Assembly (NCBI GenBank): GCA_029858245.1
Contig: JAOUFL010000113.1
Coordinates: 1-7,325, forward strand
From: Candidatus Zixiibacteriota bacterium
GTDB taxonomy: Bacteria; Zixibacteria; MSB-5A5; RBG-16-43-9
DNA: 7,325 nucleotides
Direction of reading: 5' to 3'
Shown: positions 1-4,500 of the stretch, one piece after another
Numbering within the stretch: position 1 is the stretch's first letter
Layout of the letters: each line of letters opens with the position of its first letter
Position numbers and translations under genes: made by a program
The notes under the pieces: model-generated
Databases searched by the model: none
Told to the model about the DNA's origin: nothing
The model's input: the letters and a program-made list of their open reading frames with translations, nothing else

Positions 1-2
1 AT

Positions 3-275
3 CCGATTTTCACTGCTGCACTTTTTGTTATTCTTTCCCTGTTCTCAACTTTATCTATTGCAGTTTTTCTGGTAACCAGTTTCTATAAAATCATGGTAGA
101 CGTTATGGAGGGAAAACGAATCAAGGTAGGAGCTGGATTTTTCCTTTATTTATTAACTCCCTTGAAAGATATTTTAATAGGTATTATCTGGTTTTTACCA
201 TTTTTTAAAACCTCGGTGGAGTGGAGAGGAACCAGGTTTAAGCTTAAGAAATACACTGAATTAGAGCCAATTTGA
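3..275 (+). CDS. C-terminal end of a membrane glycosyltransferase (ceramide glucosyltransferase / HpnI-like), 5' end outside window
   Basis: The frame is open from the first bases of the window to a TGA at 273-275, so this is the last 90 codons of a longer gene whose start lies upstream. The visible part begins with a hydrophobic segment (about residues 3-28 of the fragment). A short basic linker follows (KIMVDVMEGKRIK), then a second hydrophobic stretch with the pattern PLKDILIGIIWFLPFF, and then VEWRGTRFKL. A C-terminal P-x-D-x-L-x-x-x-x-W followed by a W-R-G-x-R motif is familiar from GT2/GT21 ceramide glucosyltransferase-like proteins and the hopanoid-associated HpnI. These transfer a sugar from a nucleotide sugar to a membrane lipid at the inner membrane. 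The catalytic domain is not visible, so the donor and acceptor are unknown. The internal ATG at 93 is not the start, because the upstream codons continue the same membrane segment without a stop. The family call is recognition of a tail only. Confidence 0.62.
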   Translation, partial: PIFTAALFVILSLFSTLSIAVFLVTSFYKIMVDVMEGKRIKVGAGFFLYLLTPLKDILIGIIWFLPFFKTSVEWRGTRFKLKKYTELEPI

Positions 276-296
276 ACTAACTATAGGCTCTGAAAT

Positions 297-320
297 GGAG
301 TATAAACCTTTAGGTTTATC
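297..320 (+). repeat. Short intergenic palindrome, family A copy 1
   Basis: GGAG followed by TATAAACCTTTAGGTTTATC. The stem ATAAACCT/AGGTTTAT is near perfect around a TT centre. It sits 22 bases after the glycosyltransferase stop and is one of six related copies in this window, all between genes. No T-run follows, so it is not a standard intrinsic terminator, although it could still protect or end the upstream mRNA. Confidence 0.7.
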
Positions 321-364
321 AACTTACTTGTTTCATAAGCAAATCTATTATTTTTACTTTTTTA

Positions 365-393
365 TTGACACTTAATCTCTCTTAAAATACCTT
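365..393 (+). promoter_or_regulatory. Possible sigma70-type promoter for the saccharopine-dehydrogenase-family gene
   Basis: A perfect -35 hexamer TTGACA lies at 365-370. At 17-bp spacing the -10 position is TACCTT (388-393), which matches TATAAT at only three positions. A better-looking TAAAAT (383-388) is only 12 bp away, which is too close. The location, about 30 bases before the start codon and after the preceding gene, fits a promoter, but the weak -10 keeps confidence low. Confidence 0.3.
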
Positions 394-421
394 TGATAAA
401 AAAACAAAGGAGGAAAAGTTT

Positions 422-1657
422 ATGAAAGCTTTAGTTTTCGGGGGGACAGGAAAGGTGGGTGCAGCAGTTGCATGGGATTTAGCCAGAGACAACGAAATTC
501 AACAAATCGGTATTGTTGGCAGAAGAAAGAGCGCTCTGGACAAAACCAGGAAATGGATCGGAAGTGTTAAGGTTACCCCTCATATACTGGATATTGCTGA
601 TAAGACCAAAACTGCTAAACTGATGAAACAGTATGACGTTGGTATTATCGCTCTACCGGACAGGAGAACCAGCTATCTGGTGATTGATACTGCAGTGAAA
701 ACCGGGTTAAACCTGGTTGATATGTTAGAGGAATATCATCGCAGACCTGACCCTTATGAGACTGAAGGGTTAAAAATTCCAAAAGGTATGAGCCTGGATA
801 AGTATGGTGATTTTCTGCATAATACTGCCATAAAAAATAAAGTTACTTTTGTGGATGGTATGGGTTTCGCTCCTGGATTAAGCAACGTAACCCTGGGTGA
901 GGGAATAAGAAAACTTGATTCCTCAGAGAAGGCAGTCGCCAGGGTAGGTGGAATTCCCTCAAAAGAAGCGTCTTTAAAACACCCGCTGAGATACATGATA
1001 ACCTGGGCATTTGACCATGTATTAAGGGAGTATATGATCAGGTTAAAGGTGATTAAAAATGGGAAAATAGTGGAGGTAGATGCTGCAACGGACCGTGAGA
1101 AATTCAGATTTAATCAATTTGGAATAGATGAGGAGTTAGAATGCGCCATTACGCCCGGTATGCCCAGCTTCCTTTACACCCGACCACAGCTTAAGGAGTT
1201 CACGGAGAAAACCGTCAGATGGCCCGGACACTGGGGTGGAGTTCAGACCTTGAAAGAATGTGGACTTTTAGATATTATTCCTGTGAATTTCGATGGTAAA
1301 AAAATCGTACCCCGGGAGTTTTTATCATCATTGATTACACCCAGACTTCAGCCACTGAAGGGAGATACTGACGTTTGCGTTATGTATAACACTCTTCTCG
1401 GTGAGAAAGACGGCAGGAAAGTTAAAATTGAATATTTCTTATGGGACGAAGCAGACAGGAAAACAGGAATTTCCTCAATGGCAAGAGTAACTGGTTTCCC
1501 CTGTGTCATAACTGCAAAATTCTTACTGCAGGGAAAAATAAAGGAAAAAGGCATAGTCCCACCAGAGGATTGCATAAAAGGTGCATTGTATGATGAGTTT
1601 ATGAGGGAGTTAACCAAAAGGAACATACACATAAAGGAGATTCAGACTCAGATATAA
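422..1657 (+). CDS. Saccharopine dehydrogenase-family NAD(P)-dependent oxidoreductase, 411 aa
   Basis: A cytosolic dehydrogenase of the saccharopine dehydrogenase-like superfamily. Residues 1-35 form the first beta-alpha-beta unit of a Rossmann fold with the dinucleotide-binding motif GGTGKVG (7-13); the paired arginines of IVGRR (34-35) would suit NADP. Family hallmarks further on are GFAPGLSNVTLGEG (about 149-162), TVRWPGHWGG (about 265-274) and the C-terminal block GISSMARVTGFPCVITAKFL (about 350-369), where saccharopine and lysine 6-dehydrogenase relatives carry a similar substrate-domain segment. Length is normal for the family. The start is well set: AAAGGAGG at 406-413 lies 8 bases before the ATG. 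The substrate is not fixed by the sequence. Members act on saccharopine, lysine, carboxynorspermidine and other amino-acid adducts, and no lysine or polyamine genes lie nearby to help. It appears monocistronic, and its last 48 codons are repeated downstream at 1806-1952. Confidence 0.85.
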   Translation: MKALVFGGTGKVGAAVAWDLARDNEIQQIGIVGRRKSALDKTRKWIGSVKVTPHILDIADKTKTAKLMKQYDVGIIALPDRRTSYLVIDTAVKTGLNLVDMLEEYHRRPDPYETEGLKIPKGMSLDKYGDFLHNTAIKNKVTFVDGMGFAPGLSNVTLGEGIRKLDSSEKAVARVGGIPSKEASLKHPLRYMITWAFDHVLREYMIRLKVIKNGKIVEVDAATDREKFRFNQFGIDEELECAITPGMPSFLYTRPQLKEFTEKTVRWPGHWGGVQTLKECGLLDIIPVNFDGKKIVPREFLSSLITPRLQPLKGDTDVCVMYNTLLGEKDGRKVKIEYFLWDEADRKTGISSMARVTGFPCVITAKFLLQGKIKEKGIVPPEDCIKGALYDEFMRELTKRNIHIKEIQTQI

Positions 1658-1662
1658 TAACA

Positions 1663-1686
1663 GGAGCATAAAGCTTTAGGGTTATG
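1663..1686 (+). repeat. Short intergenic palindrome, family A copy 2 (degenerate stem)
   Basis: GGAG followed by CATAAAGCTTTAGGGTTATG, directly after the dehydrogenase stop. The outer pairs CATAA/TTATG are kept but the inner stem has mismatches. It aligns, with one base deleted, to copy 4 (1957-1980) behind the duplicated gene tail, so the duplication seems to have included it. Confidence 0.55.
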
Positions 1687-1692
1687 AGTATG

Positions 1693-1716
1693 GTGCGGGA
1701 ATTCCAATTCCCGCAC
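1693..1716. repeat. Perfect 11-bp inverted repeat, 2-base centre
   Basis: GTGCGGGAATT (1693-1703), CC, AATTCCCGCAC (1706-1716). Every base of the 11-bp arms pairs, giving a stable hairpin in DNA or RNA. It lies 35 bases after the dehydrogenase stop. TAACGAAAA follows on the plus strand, with no T-run, so it is not a textbook terminator. It could end or stabilise the 3' end of the dehydrogenase transcript, or be a dispersed repeat unit. Confidence 0.75.
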
Positions 1717-1731
1717 TAACGAAAATTTCCA

Positions 1732-1755
1732 AGTAAAGCTGAAGCTTTACACTCC
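1732..1755 (-). repeat. Short intergenic palindrome, family A copy 3
   Basis: On the minus strand it reads GGAG, TGTAAAGCTTCAGCTTTACT. The 8-bp arms GTAAAGCT (1733-1740) and AGCTTTAC (1743-1750) are perfect. Compared with copies 1, 4 and 5 the stem pair changes from CC/GG to GC/GC while pairing is kept, which points to selection on the hairpin rather than on the bases. Confidence 0.7.
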
Positions 1756-1767
1756 AAATTTAAGTGA

Positions 1768-1791
1768 CCGTCGGGTCCCCTGACCCGACGG
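1768..1791. repeat. Perfect 10-bp GC-rich inverted repeat, 4-base loop
   Basis: CCGTCGGGTC (1768-1777), loop CCCT, GACCCGACGG (1782-1791). The arms are perfect and much richer in GC than the surroundings. It ends 14 bases before the duplicated dehydrogenase tail begins, so it may mark the rearrangement junction. It is followed by CAAAACC, not a T-run, so terminator function is unsupported. Confidence 0.75.
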
Positions 1792-1805
1792 CAAAACCGG
1801 AACTT

Positions 1806-1952
1806 ACTGCAAAATTCTTACTGCAGGGAAAAATAAAGGAAAAAGGCATAATCCCGCCTGAGGATTGCATAAAGGGAGCTTTGTATGATGAGTTTATGAC
1901 GGAGTTAACCAGGAGGAACATAAATATAAAGGAGATTTATACAGAGATATAA
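1806..1952 (+). pseudogene. Duplicated 3' tail (48 codons plus stop) of the upstream saccharopine-dehydrogenase-family gene
   Basis: Bases 1806-1949 repeat 1511-1654 at an offset of 295. By hand count 129 of 144 bases match and the first 45 are identical. Twelve codons differ, six silently, leaving 42 of 48 residues the same (TAKFLLQGKIKEKG... to ...IKEI-TEI), with no frameshift and the stop at the same place. The upstream junction is sharp: sequence before 1806 is unrelated to that before 1511. No Rossmann or substrate domain remains, so it cannot encode an enzyme. An open frame can be read back to a GTG at 1764, but that runs through the GC-rich palindrome 1768-1791 and has no ribosome binding site. 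It is most likely a remnant of a tandem copy that lost its 5' part, or a partial duplication. Confidence 0.85.
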
Positions 1953-1956
1953 TATC

Positions 1957-1980
1957 GCAGTATAAACCTTCAGGTTTTAA
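1957..1980 (+). repeat. Short intergenic palindrome, family A copy 4
   Basis: GCAG followed by TATAAACCTTCAGGTTTTAA, immediately behind the duplicated gene tail in the same relative place as copy 2 behind the intact gene. The arms AAACCT/AGGTTT are perfect around TC. A run of A follows, not T. Confidence 0.7.
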
Positions 1981-1985
1981 AAAAA

Positions 1986-2044
1986 GGTAGCTGCAGATTT
2001 TAGTCTGCGTGAGATTTATTCACAAGCTAAAGCTTGCAGCTACC
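1986..2044. repeat. Inverted pair of REP-like units (BIME-like element), 59 bp
   Basis: The ends GGTAGCTGCA (1986-1995) and TGCAGCTACC (2035-2044) are perfect inverses. Read inward, each is a GTAG head followed by a hairpin with a TTTA loop. The left one has arms GCAGAT/GTCTGC; the right one, on the minus strand, has arms GCAAGC/GCTTGT. The arms differ in sequence but still pair apart from one G-T in each. A third small hairpin, GTGA...TCAC (2009-2023), lies between them, so the whole can also fold as a three-armed structure closed by GGTAGCT/AGCTACC. GTAG-headed hairpins in inverted pairs are the known form of REP/BIME elements moved by Y1 (RAYT) transposases. No such transposase lies in the window. 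Confidence 0.75.
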
Positions 2045-2159
2045 AAGCTTTTAGCTGAATATCGGATTTCCTGATCAGTCAGCAAATTTGTAACTTGCCA
2101 TATCAGGTGATCCAACAAAAACTGAATATAAAAGATACACAAATAGAGATTTAATAGCT
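2045..2159. other. Gene-free spacer before the prenyltransferase gene; no clear signal
   Basis: No open frame of note on either strand. A small hairpin-like AGCTTTTAGCT lies at 2046-2056 and a CTGATCAG palindrome at 2071-2078. TTGCCA at 2095-2100 and TATAAA at 2127-2132 resemble promoter boxes, but they are 26 bases apart, too far to work as a pair. The promoter of the following gene is therefore not identified. Confidence 0.4.
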
Positions 2160-2183
2160 AGAATATAAACCTTCAGGTTTATC
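2160..2183 (+). repeat. Short intergenic palindrome, family A copy 5, in the leader of the prenyltransferase gene
   Basis: AGAA followed by TATAAACCTTCAGGTTTATC, ending 25 bases before the ATG at 2209. The arms ATAAACCT/AGGTTTAT are close to perfect around TC. It is the only copy placed directly upstream of a coding start, so it may sit in the 5' leader RNA near the ribosome binding site (AAAAGGA, 2195-2201). A regulatory role is only a possibility. Confidence 0.7.
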
Positions 2184-2208
2184 GAATCTTTAAAAAAAGG
2201 AACACTCT

Positions 2209-3105
2209 ATGTCCCTAAAAACCTTTTTTCTCGAAACCCGTCCACAGTTTCTTATACTTTCTCTGGTTTTAATTATTTTAAGCACCTCCATGGCTTTTTA
2301 TGATGGAATCTTTAATATCAAATACACCCTTCTTACTCTCATAGGTTTGCTTCTCCTGCATACCTCAGTTAATACTTTAAACGACTATTACGATTACAAA
2401 AGCGGAATCGACCTCAAGGCAAACAGGACACCCTTCAGCGGGGGAAGCGGGTTACTAACCTCCGGCAAAATCTCCGCTGGACAAACCTTCTGGCTGGGAA
2501 TTATCTCTTTTATTCTTGCAGTGCCTATTGGTATTTATTTTATTTTAAACAAAGGGTGGTTCCTTTTGCCTATATTTATTCTTGGAGCGATTTTTGTCCT
2601 CTTCTACACAAGTTTCCTGGCAAAATTAGGGTTGGGCTTCTCCGAAATCTCTGCAGGTCTGGGTTTAGGCACTCTTCCGGTTTTGGGGGTATATCTTATT
2701 TTGAATAAAGGTTTTTCCTTTCAGGTGCTTTTCGCCTCGATTCCTTCTGGTATTTTAGTATGCAATCTTTTGTTTTTGAACGAATTCCCGGACGCAGAAG
2801 CAGATAAAGTCGGTGGAAGAAAAACTTTACCCATCATCCTGGGCAAAGACAAAGCGGCAAAATTATATTCTGCCCTGACCTTGCTGGTCTACGTCTGGAT
2901 TGTATTAGGTGTGATATTCAAAATAATGCCCCCATTCACCCTGATTGCCCTGCTCACTCTGCCTCTGGCCTTAAAAGCCATCAGCGGCTCGATAGCACAT
3001 TCTGATATAACTAAAATACTCCCGGCTCAGGGTGCCAATGTAATGGTGGTATTAGTTACTCAATTTCTATTAGGAATTGGATATATATTGGCAAGAGTGA
3101 TATAA
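2209..3105 (+). CDS. UbiA-superfamily prenyltransferase, MenA-like (1,4-dihydroxy-2-naphthoate polyprenyltransferase type), 298 aa
   Basis: An integral membrane enzyme that joins a polyprenyl diphosphate to an aromatic or other acceptor with the help of Mg2+. Both family signatures are present. The first aspartate motif is NDYYDYKSGID (58-68), followed by ANRTPFSGGSGLL (71-83), the form common in MenA-like members. The second is NEFPDAEADKVGGRKTLP (191-208), with D195 and D199 as metal ligands. About nine hydrophobic segments can be seen (near 13-29, 38-56, 94-113, 117-137, 143-165, 170-190, 219-238, 242-258 and 275-296), as expected for the fold. Length is normal. The start ATG has AAAAGGA (2195-2201) 7 bases upstream. 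MenA-like activity would supply menaquinone, but no other men or mqn gene is in the window, and ubiquinone, heme or tocopherol-type relatives share these motifs. The gene stands alone, facing the minus-strand operon. Confidence 0.82.
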   Translation: MSLKTFFLETRPQFLILSLVLIILSTSMAFYDGIFNIKYTLLTLIGLLLLHTSVNTLNDYYDYKSGIDLKANRTPFSGGSGLLTSGKISAGQTFWLGIISFILAVPIGIYFILNKGWFLLPIFILGAIFVLFYTSFLAKLGLGFSEISAGLGLGTLPVLGVYLILNKGFSFQVLFASIPSGILVCNLLFLNEFPDAEADKVGGRKTLPIILGKDKAAKLYSALTLLVYVWIVLGVIFKIMPPFTLIALLTLPLALKAISGSIAHSDITKILPAQGANVMVVLVTQFLLGIGYILARVI

Positions 3106-3139
3106 CAGTTTTAAAGAGCTTATTATTTTGAGTTTTTTC

Positions 3140-3179
3140 AGTAAAGCCGAAGTTTCAAGACCTTGAGGCTTTATACTCC
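3140..3179 (-). repeat. Family A palindrome copy 6 with a 16-base insert, between convergent genes
   Basis: On the minus strand it opens GGAGTATAAAGC and closes TTCGGCTTTACT, the two halves of copy 3, separated by 16 extra bases. The outer arms TAAAGCC (3142-3148) and GGCTTTA (3167-3173) pair perfectly; within the loop, TCAA (3155-3158) pairs with TTGA (3163-3166). It lies in the 95-bp gap between the stops at 3105 and 3201, so it could slow or end transcription from both sides. However, no T-run follows the stem in either direction. Confidence 0.65.
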
Positions 3180-3200
3180 AGCGGATTGGTGGAATAGATT

Positions 3201-3710
3201 TTACATAAACCTTTCGAACCTTTCCTTTTTTGCTTTACAGATTGGACAGATTTCAGGTGGATTTTCTCTGGCACATAAATATCCGCAAACTTTACATCTC
3301 CATACAGGTAATGGTGGGGAGGTAATATTCCCTATAACACCCTTGGGTTTTTCTTTTCTTCTCTCCTCCAATGGAGGTCTTCTTTCGGGAATTGAGCCAG
3401 TCTTTTTTTCACCTTTCAAAACTTTCTCCGATACATACAAGGCACAGTAGCAGGCATCATATTCATTTAAATCAGGATCGCGGTAATCGCAAGGGCAGAT
3501 TATATCCAGATCTTCTTCCTTAATACCTGAGGCTAACCTGCAGGGACAAGCCTGGTATCCGTATCTTCTTTCATTAATGATCAGCCCCTTGACCAAATCT
3601 CTGGTAAATTCAATATCCGGATTCAGATTATATCCACCTGCTCTGGCATCCCTATCCAGCTTAAGAAAAAGTTGTTCAGCTTCCTTCTCTCTTATATCAT
3701 CATCCTTCAC
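3201..3710 (-). CDS. Ferredoxin:thioredoxin reductase catalytic (beta) domain fused to a C-terminal rubredoxin-like domain, 169 aa
   Basis: The N-terminal part (about 1-100) carries the FTR-beta cysteine pattern: CPC at 55-57, CPC at 72-74 and CYC at 87-89, followed by ALYVSEKV. In characterised FTRs four of these cysteines hold a [4Fe-4S] cluster and two form the redox-active disulfide, so a protein disulfide is reduced with electrons from ferredoxin. Here the spacing is CPC-X14-CPC-X12-CYC, and the histidine usual in the last motif (CHC) is tyrosine 88. A charged, proline-rich linker (about 101-135) leads to WRCKVCGY (C139, C142) and ICPICKA (C155, C158), a short rubredoxin knuckle pair that should bind one iron or zinc. 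A chimeric FTR-rubredoxin protein is known from Methanosarcina acetivorans, so the fusion has a precedent. The start is the GTG at 3710: an in-frame stop lies two codons upstream. It overlaps the glutaredoxin-like gene by 11 bases, which suggests coupled translation. Confidence 0.85.
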   Translation of the reverse strand: MKDDDIREKEAEQLFLKLDRDARAGGYNLNPDIEFTRDLVKGLIINERRYGYQACPCRLASGIKEEDLDIICPCDYRDPDLNEYDACYCALYVSEKVLKGEKKTGSIPERRPPLEERRKEKPKGVIGNITSPPLPVWRCKVCGYLCARENPPEICPICKAKKERFERFM

Positions 3711-3987
3711 CCTTCAATTCCCTCCTGATATCCTTTTCGGCATAGCCAATTAGACAATTCTTATCGTTAATTACTAAAGTAGGAAAAGTACACTTCGGAT
3801 TGTGGTGTTTGAGCTTCTCCATCACCTCATCTTTTTCTTTACCTTTCAAGAGATCAACGTCTATATAAAAAAACTCCACCCCTAATTTATCCAGCAGATG
3901 TTTGGTTTTCCTGCACCATACACAGGTGCTCAAGGCATACAAAACAACATGTCCCCTGTTTTCCCCCTTCACATGTTTCATATCCAT
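3700..3987 (-). CDS. Glutaredoxin-like thiol-disulfide protein with CVWC active site, 95 aa
   Basis: A small thioredoxin-fold protein. With the ATG at 3987 as residue 1, HVVLYALSTCVWCRKTKHLL holds the CxxC pair C22/C25 after the first strand, and CTFPTLVIND (66-75) holds the cis-proline P69 expected opposite the active site. It then runs GYAEKDI to the end of the fold. Two more cysteines (C66, C78) lie near the cis-proline loop. Families like this swap thiols and disulfides between a reductase and a target. Its neighbours, a one-cysteine peroxiredoxin upstream and FTR-rubredoxin downstream, suggest that it carries electrons from the latter to the former. A TTG start at 3996 would add three residues, but it lies directly against the GGAG of the ribosome binding site; the ATG at 3987, 9 bases from GGAG, is the better choice. 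The stop overlaps the start of the FTR gene. Confidence 0.83.
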   Translation of the reverse strand: MDMKHVKGENRGHVVLYALSTCVWCRKTKHLLDKLGVEFFYIDVDLLKGKEKDEVMEKLKHHNPKCTFPTLVINDKNCLIGYAEKDIRRELKGEG

Positions 3988-3996
3988 TATTCTCAA

Positions 3997-4004
3997 CTCC
4001 TTTT
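3997..4004 (-). promoter_or_regulatory. Ribosome binding site that fixes the glutaredoxin-like start
   Basis: On the minus strand AAAAGGAG ends at 3997, followed by TTGAGAATA and the ATG at 3987. The spacing is 9 bases to this ATG but zero to the in-frame TTG at 3996, which rules against the longer reading. Confidence 0.7.
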
Positions 4005-4008
4005 ATTA

Positions 4009-4482
4009 TTAAAGATTTTTTTTTATAAAATTTATTATTTCATTTATGTCCGGTAATTGACTTATCTCGTAAACCTTGAAGAGAACTATTTTCTGATCCT
4101 GGTTCAACAGGATATTTGCTCTTTCCGAAAAGCCGTTTTTCTCCCGGAAAATCCCGAAAAGTTTAGCCACCTCCCCGTGTGGCCAGAAATCTGATAAAAG
4201 AGAGGTTTTTTCTATTCCCAAGCTTTTTGCCCAGGCCTGTTTCGATGGTAAAGGATCGACGTTAATACCCGCTGCGATGGTACTTAATGAATCCAGCACC
4301 TTTTTATTTTCCTCTAAGGACTTCATCTGCCTGGCACACACCTCTGTCCAGGCTAAAGGGTGAAATGAAAGTAGCACCCTTTTCCCCTTGAAGGATGTTA
4401 ATTTGAATTCCTTCCCGTTCTGATCTTTAAGAGAAAACTCTTGTGCAGTTTTCCCGATTTCCGATTTCCTTTCCTCTTCCAT
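4009..4482 (-). CDS. Peroxiredoxin (AhpC/TSA family), apparent one-cysteine type, 157-158 aa
   Basis: A thioredoxin-fold peroxidase that reduces H2O2 or organic peroxides. Counting from the first of two ATGs, EIGKTAQEFSLKDQNGKEF (9-27) and LTSFKGKRVLLSFHP (29-43) lead into the active site HPLAWTEVC, where P43, T47 and C50 form the PxxxTxxC motif with the peroxidatic cysteine. R122 in FSERANILL is the matching conserved arginine. C50 is the only cysteine in the whole protein, so there is no resolving cysteine inside the chain and an outside thiol must reduce the sulfenic acid. The next two genes encode fitting partners. Length is usual. The start is one of two adjacent ATGs (4485 or 4482): AAAAGGAGG ends at 4488, leaving 2 or 5 bases, so 4482 is preferred. 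It lies 18 bases behind the kor beta gene and 21 bases ahead of the glutaredoxin-like ATG. Confidence 0.85.
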   Translation of the reverse strand: MEEERKSEIGKTAQEFSLKDQNGKEFKLTSFKGKRVLLSFHPLAWTEVCARQMKSLEENKKVLDSLSTIAAGINVDPLPSKQAWAKSLGIEKTSLLSDFWPHGEVAKLFGIFREKNGFSERANILLNQDQKIVLFKVYEISQLPDINEIINFIKKNL

Positions 4483-4500
4483 CATTTCCTCCTTTTCTTA

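Noticed and set aside
754..996. Minus-strand open frame inside the dehydrogenase gene
   Set aside because: Lies wholly within the strongly supported 422-1657 gene, has no family motif, and reads as a shadow; the same applies to 1348-1632 minus.
1764..1952. 62-codon open frame starting at GTG 1764
   Set aside because: Its first 14 codons are the GC-rich palindrome and spacer, it has no ribosome binding site, and the rest is the copied tail of the upstream gene; treated as a pseudogene fragment from 1806.
1658..2208. CRISPR array
   Set aside because: The repeats are short palindromes of several kinds, irregularly spaced and in both orientations, with no uniform spacers and no cas gene.
3140..3179. 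Rho-independent terminator for the convergent genes
   Set aside because: The stem is good but no T-run follows on either strand; the only T-run on the plus strand comes before the hairpin. Kept as a repeat with possible terminator action.
3163..3450. Plus-strand open frame opposite the FTR-rubredoxin gene
   Set aside because: It overlaps the repeat and the antisense of a gene with clear cysteine motifs; its composition reflects the other strand.
3988..3996. TTG start giving a glutaredoxin-like protein three residues longer
   Set aside because: The TTG directly abuts the GGAG of the ribosome binding site; the ATG at 3987 has proper 9-base spacing.
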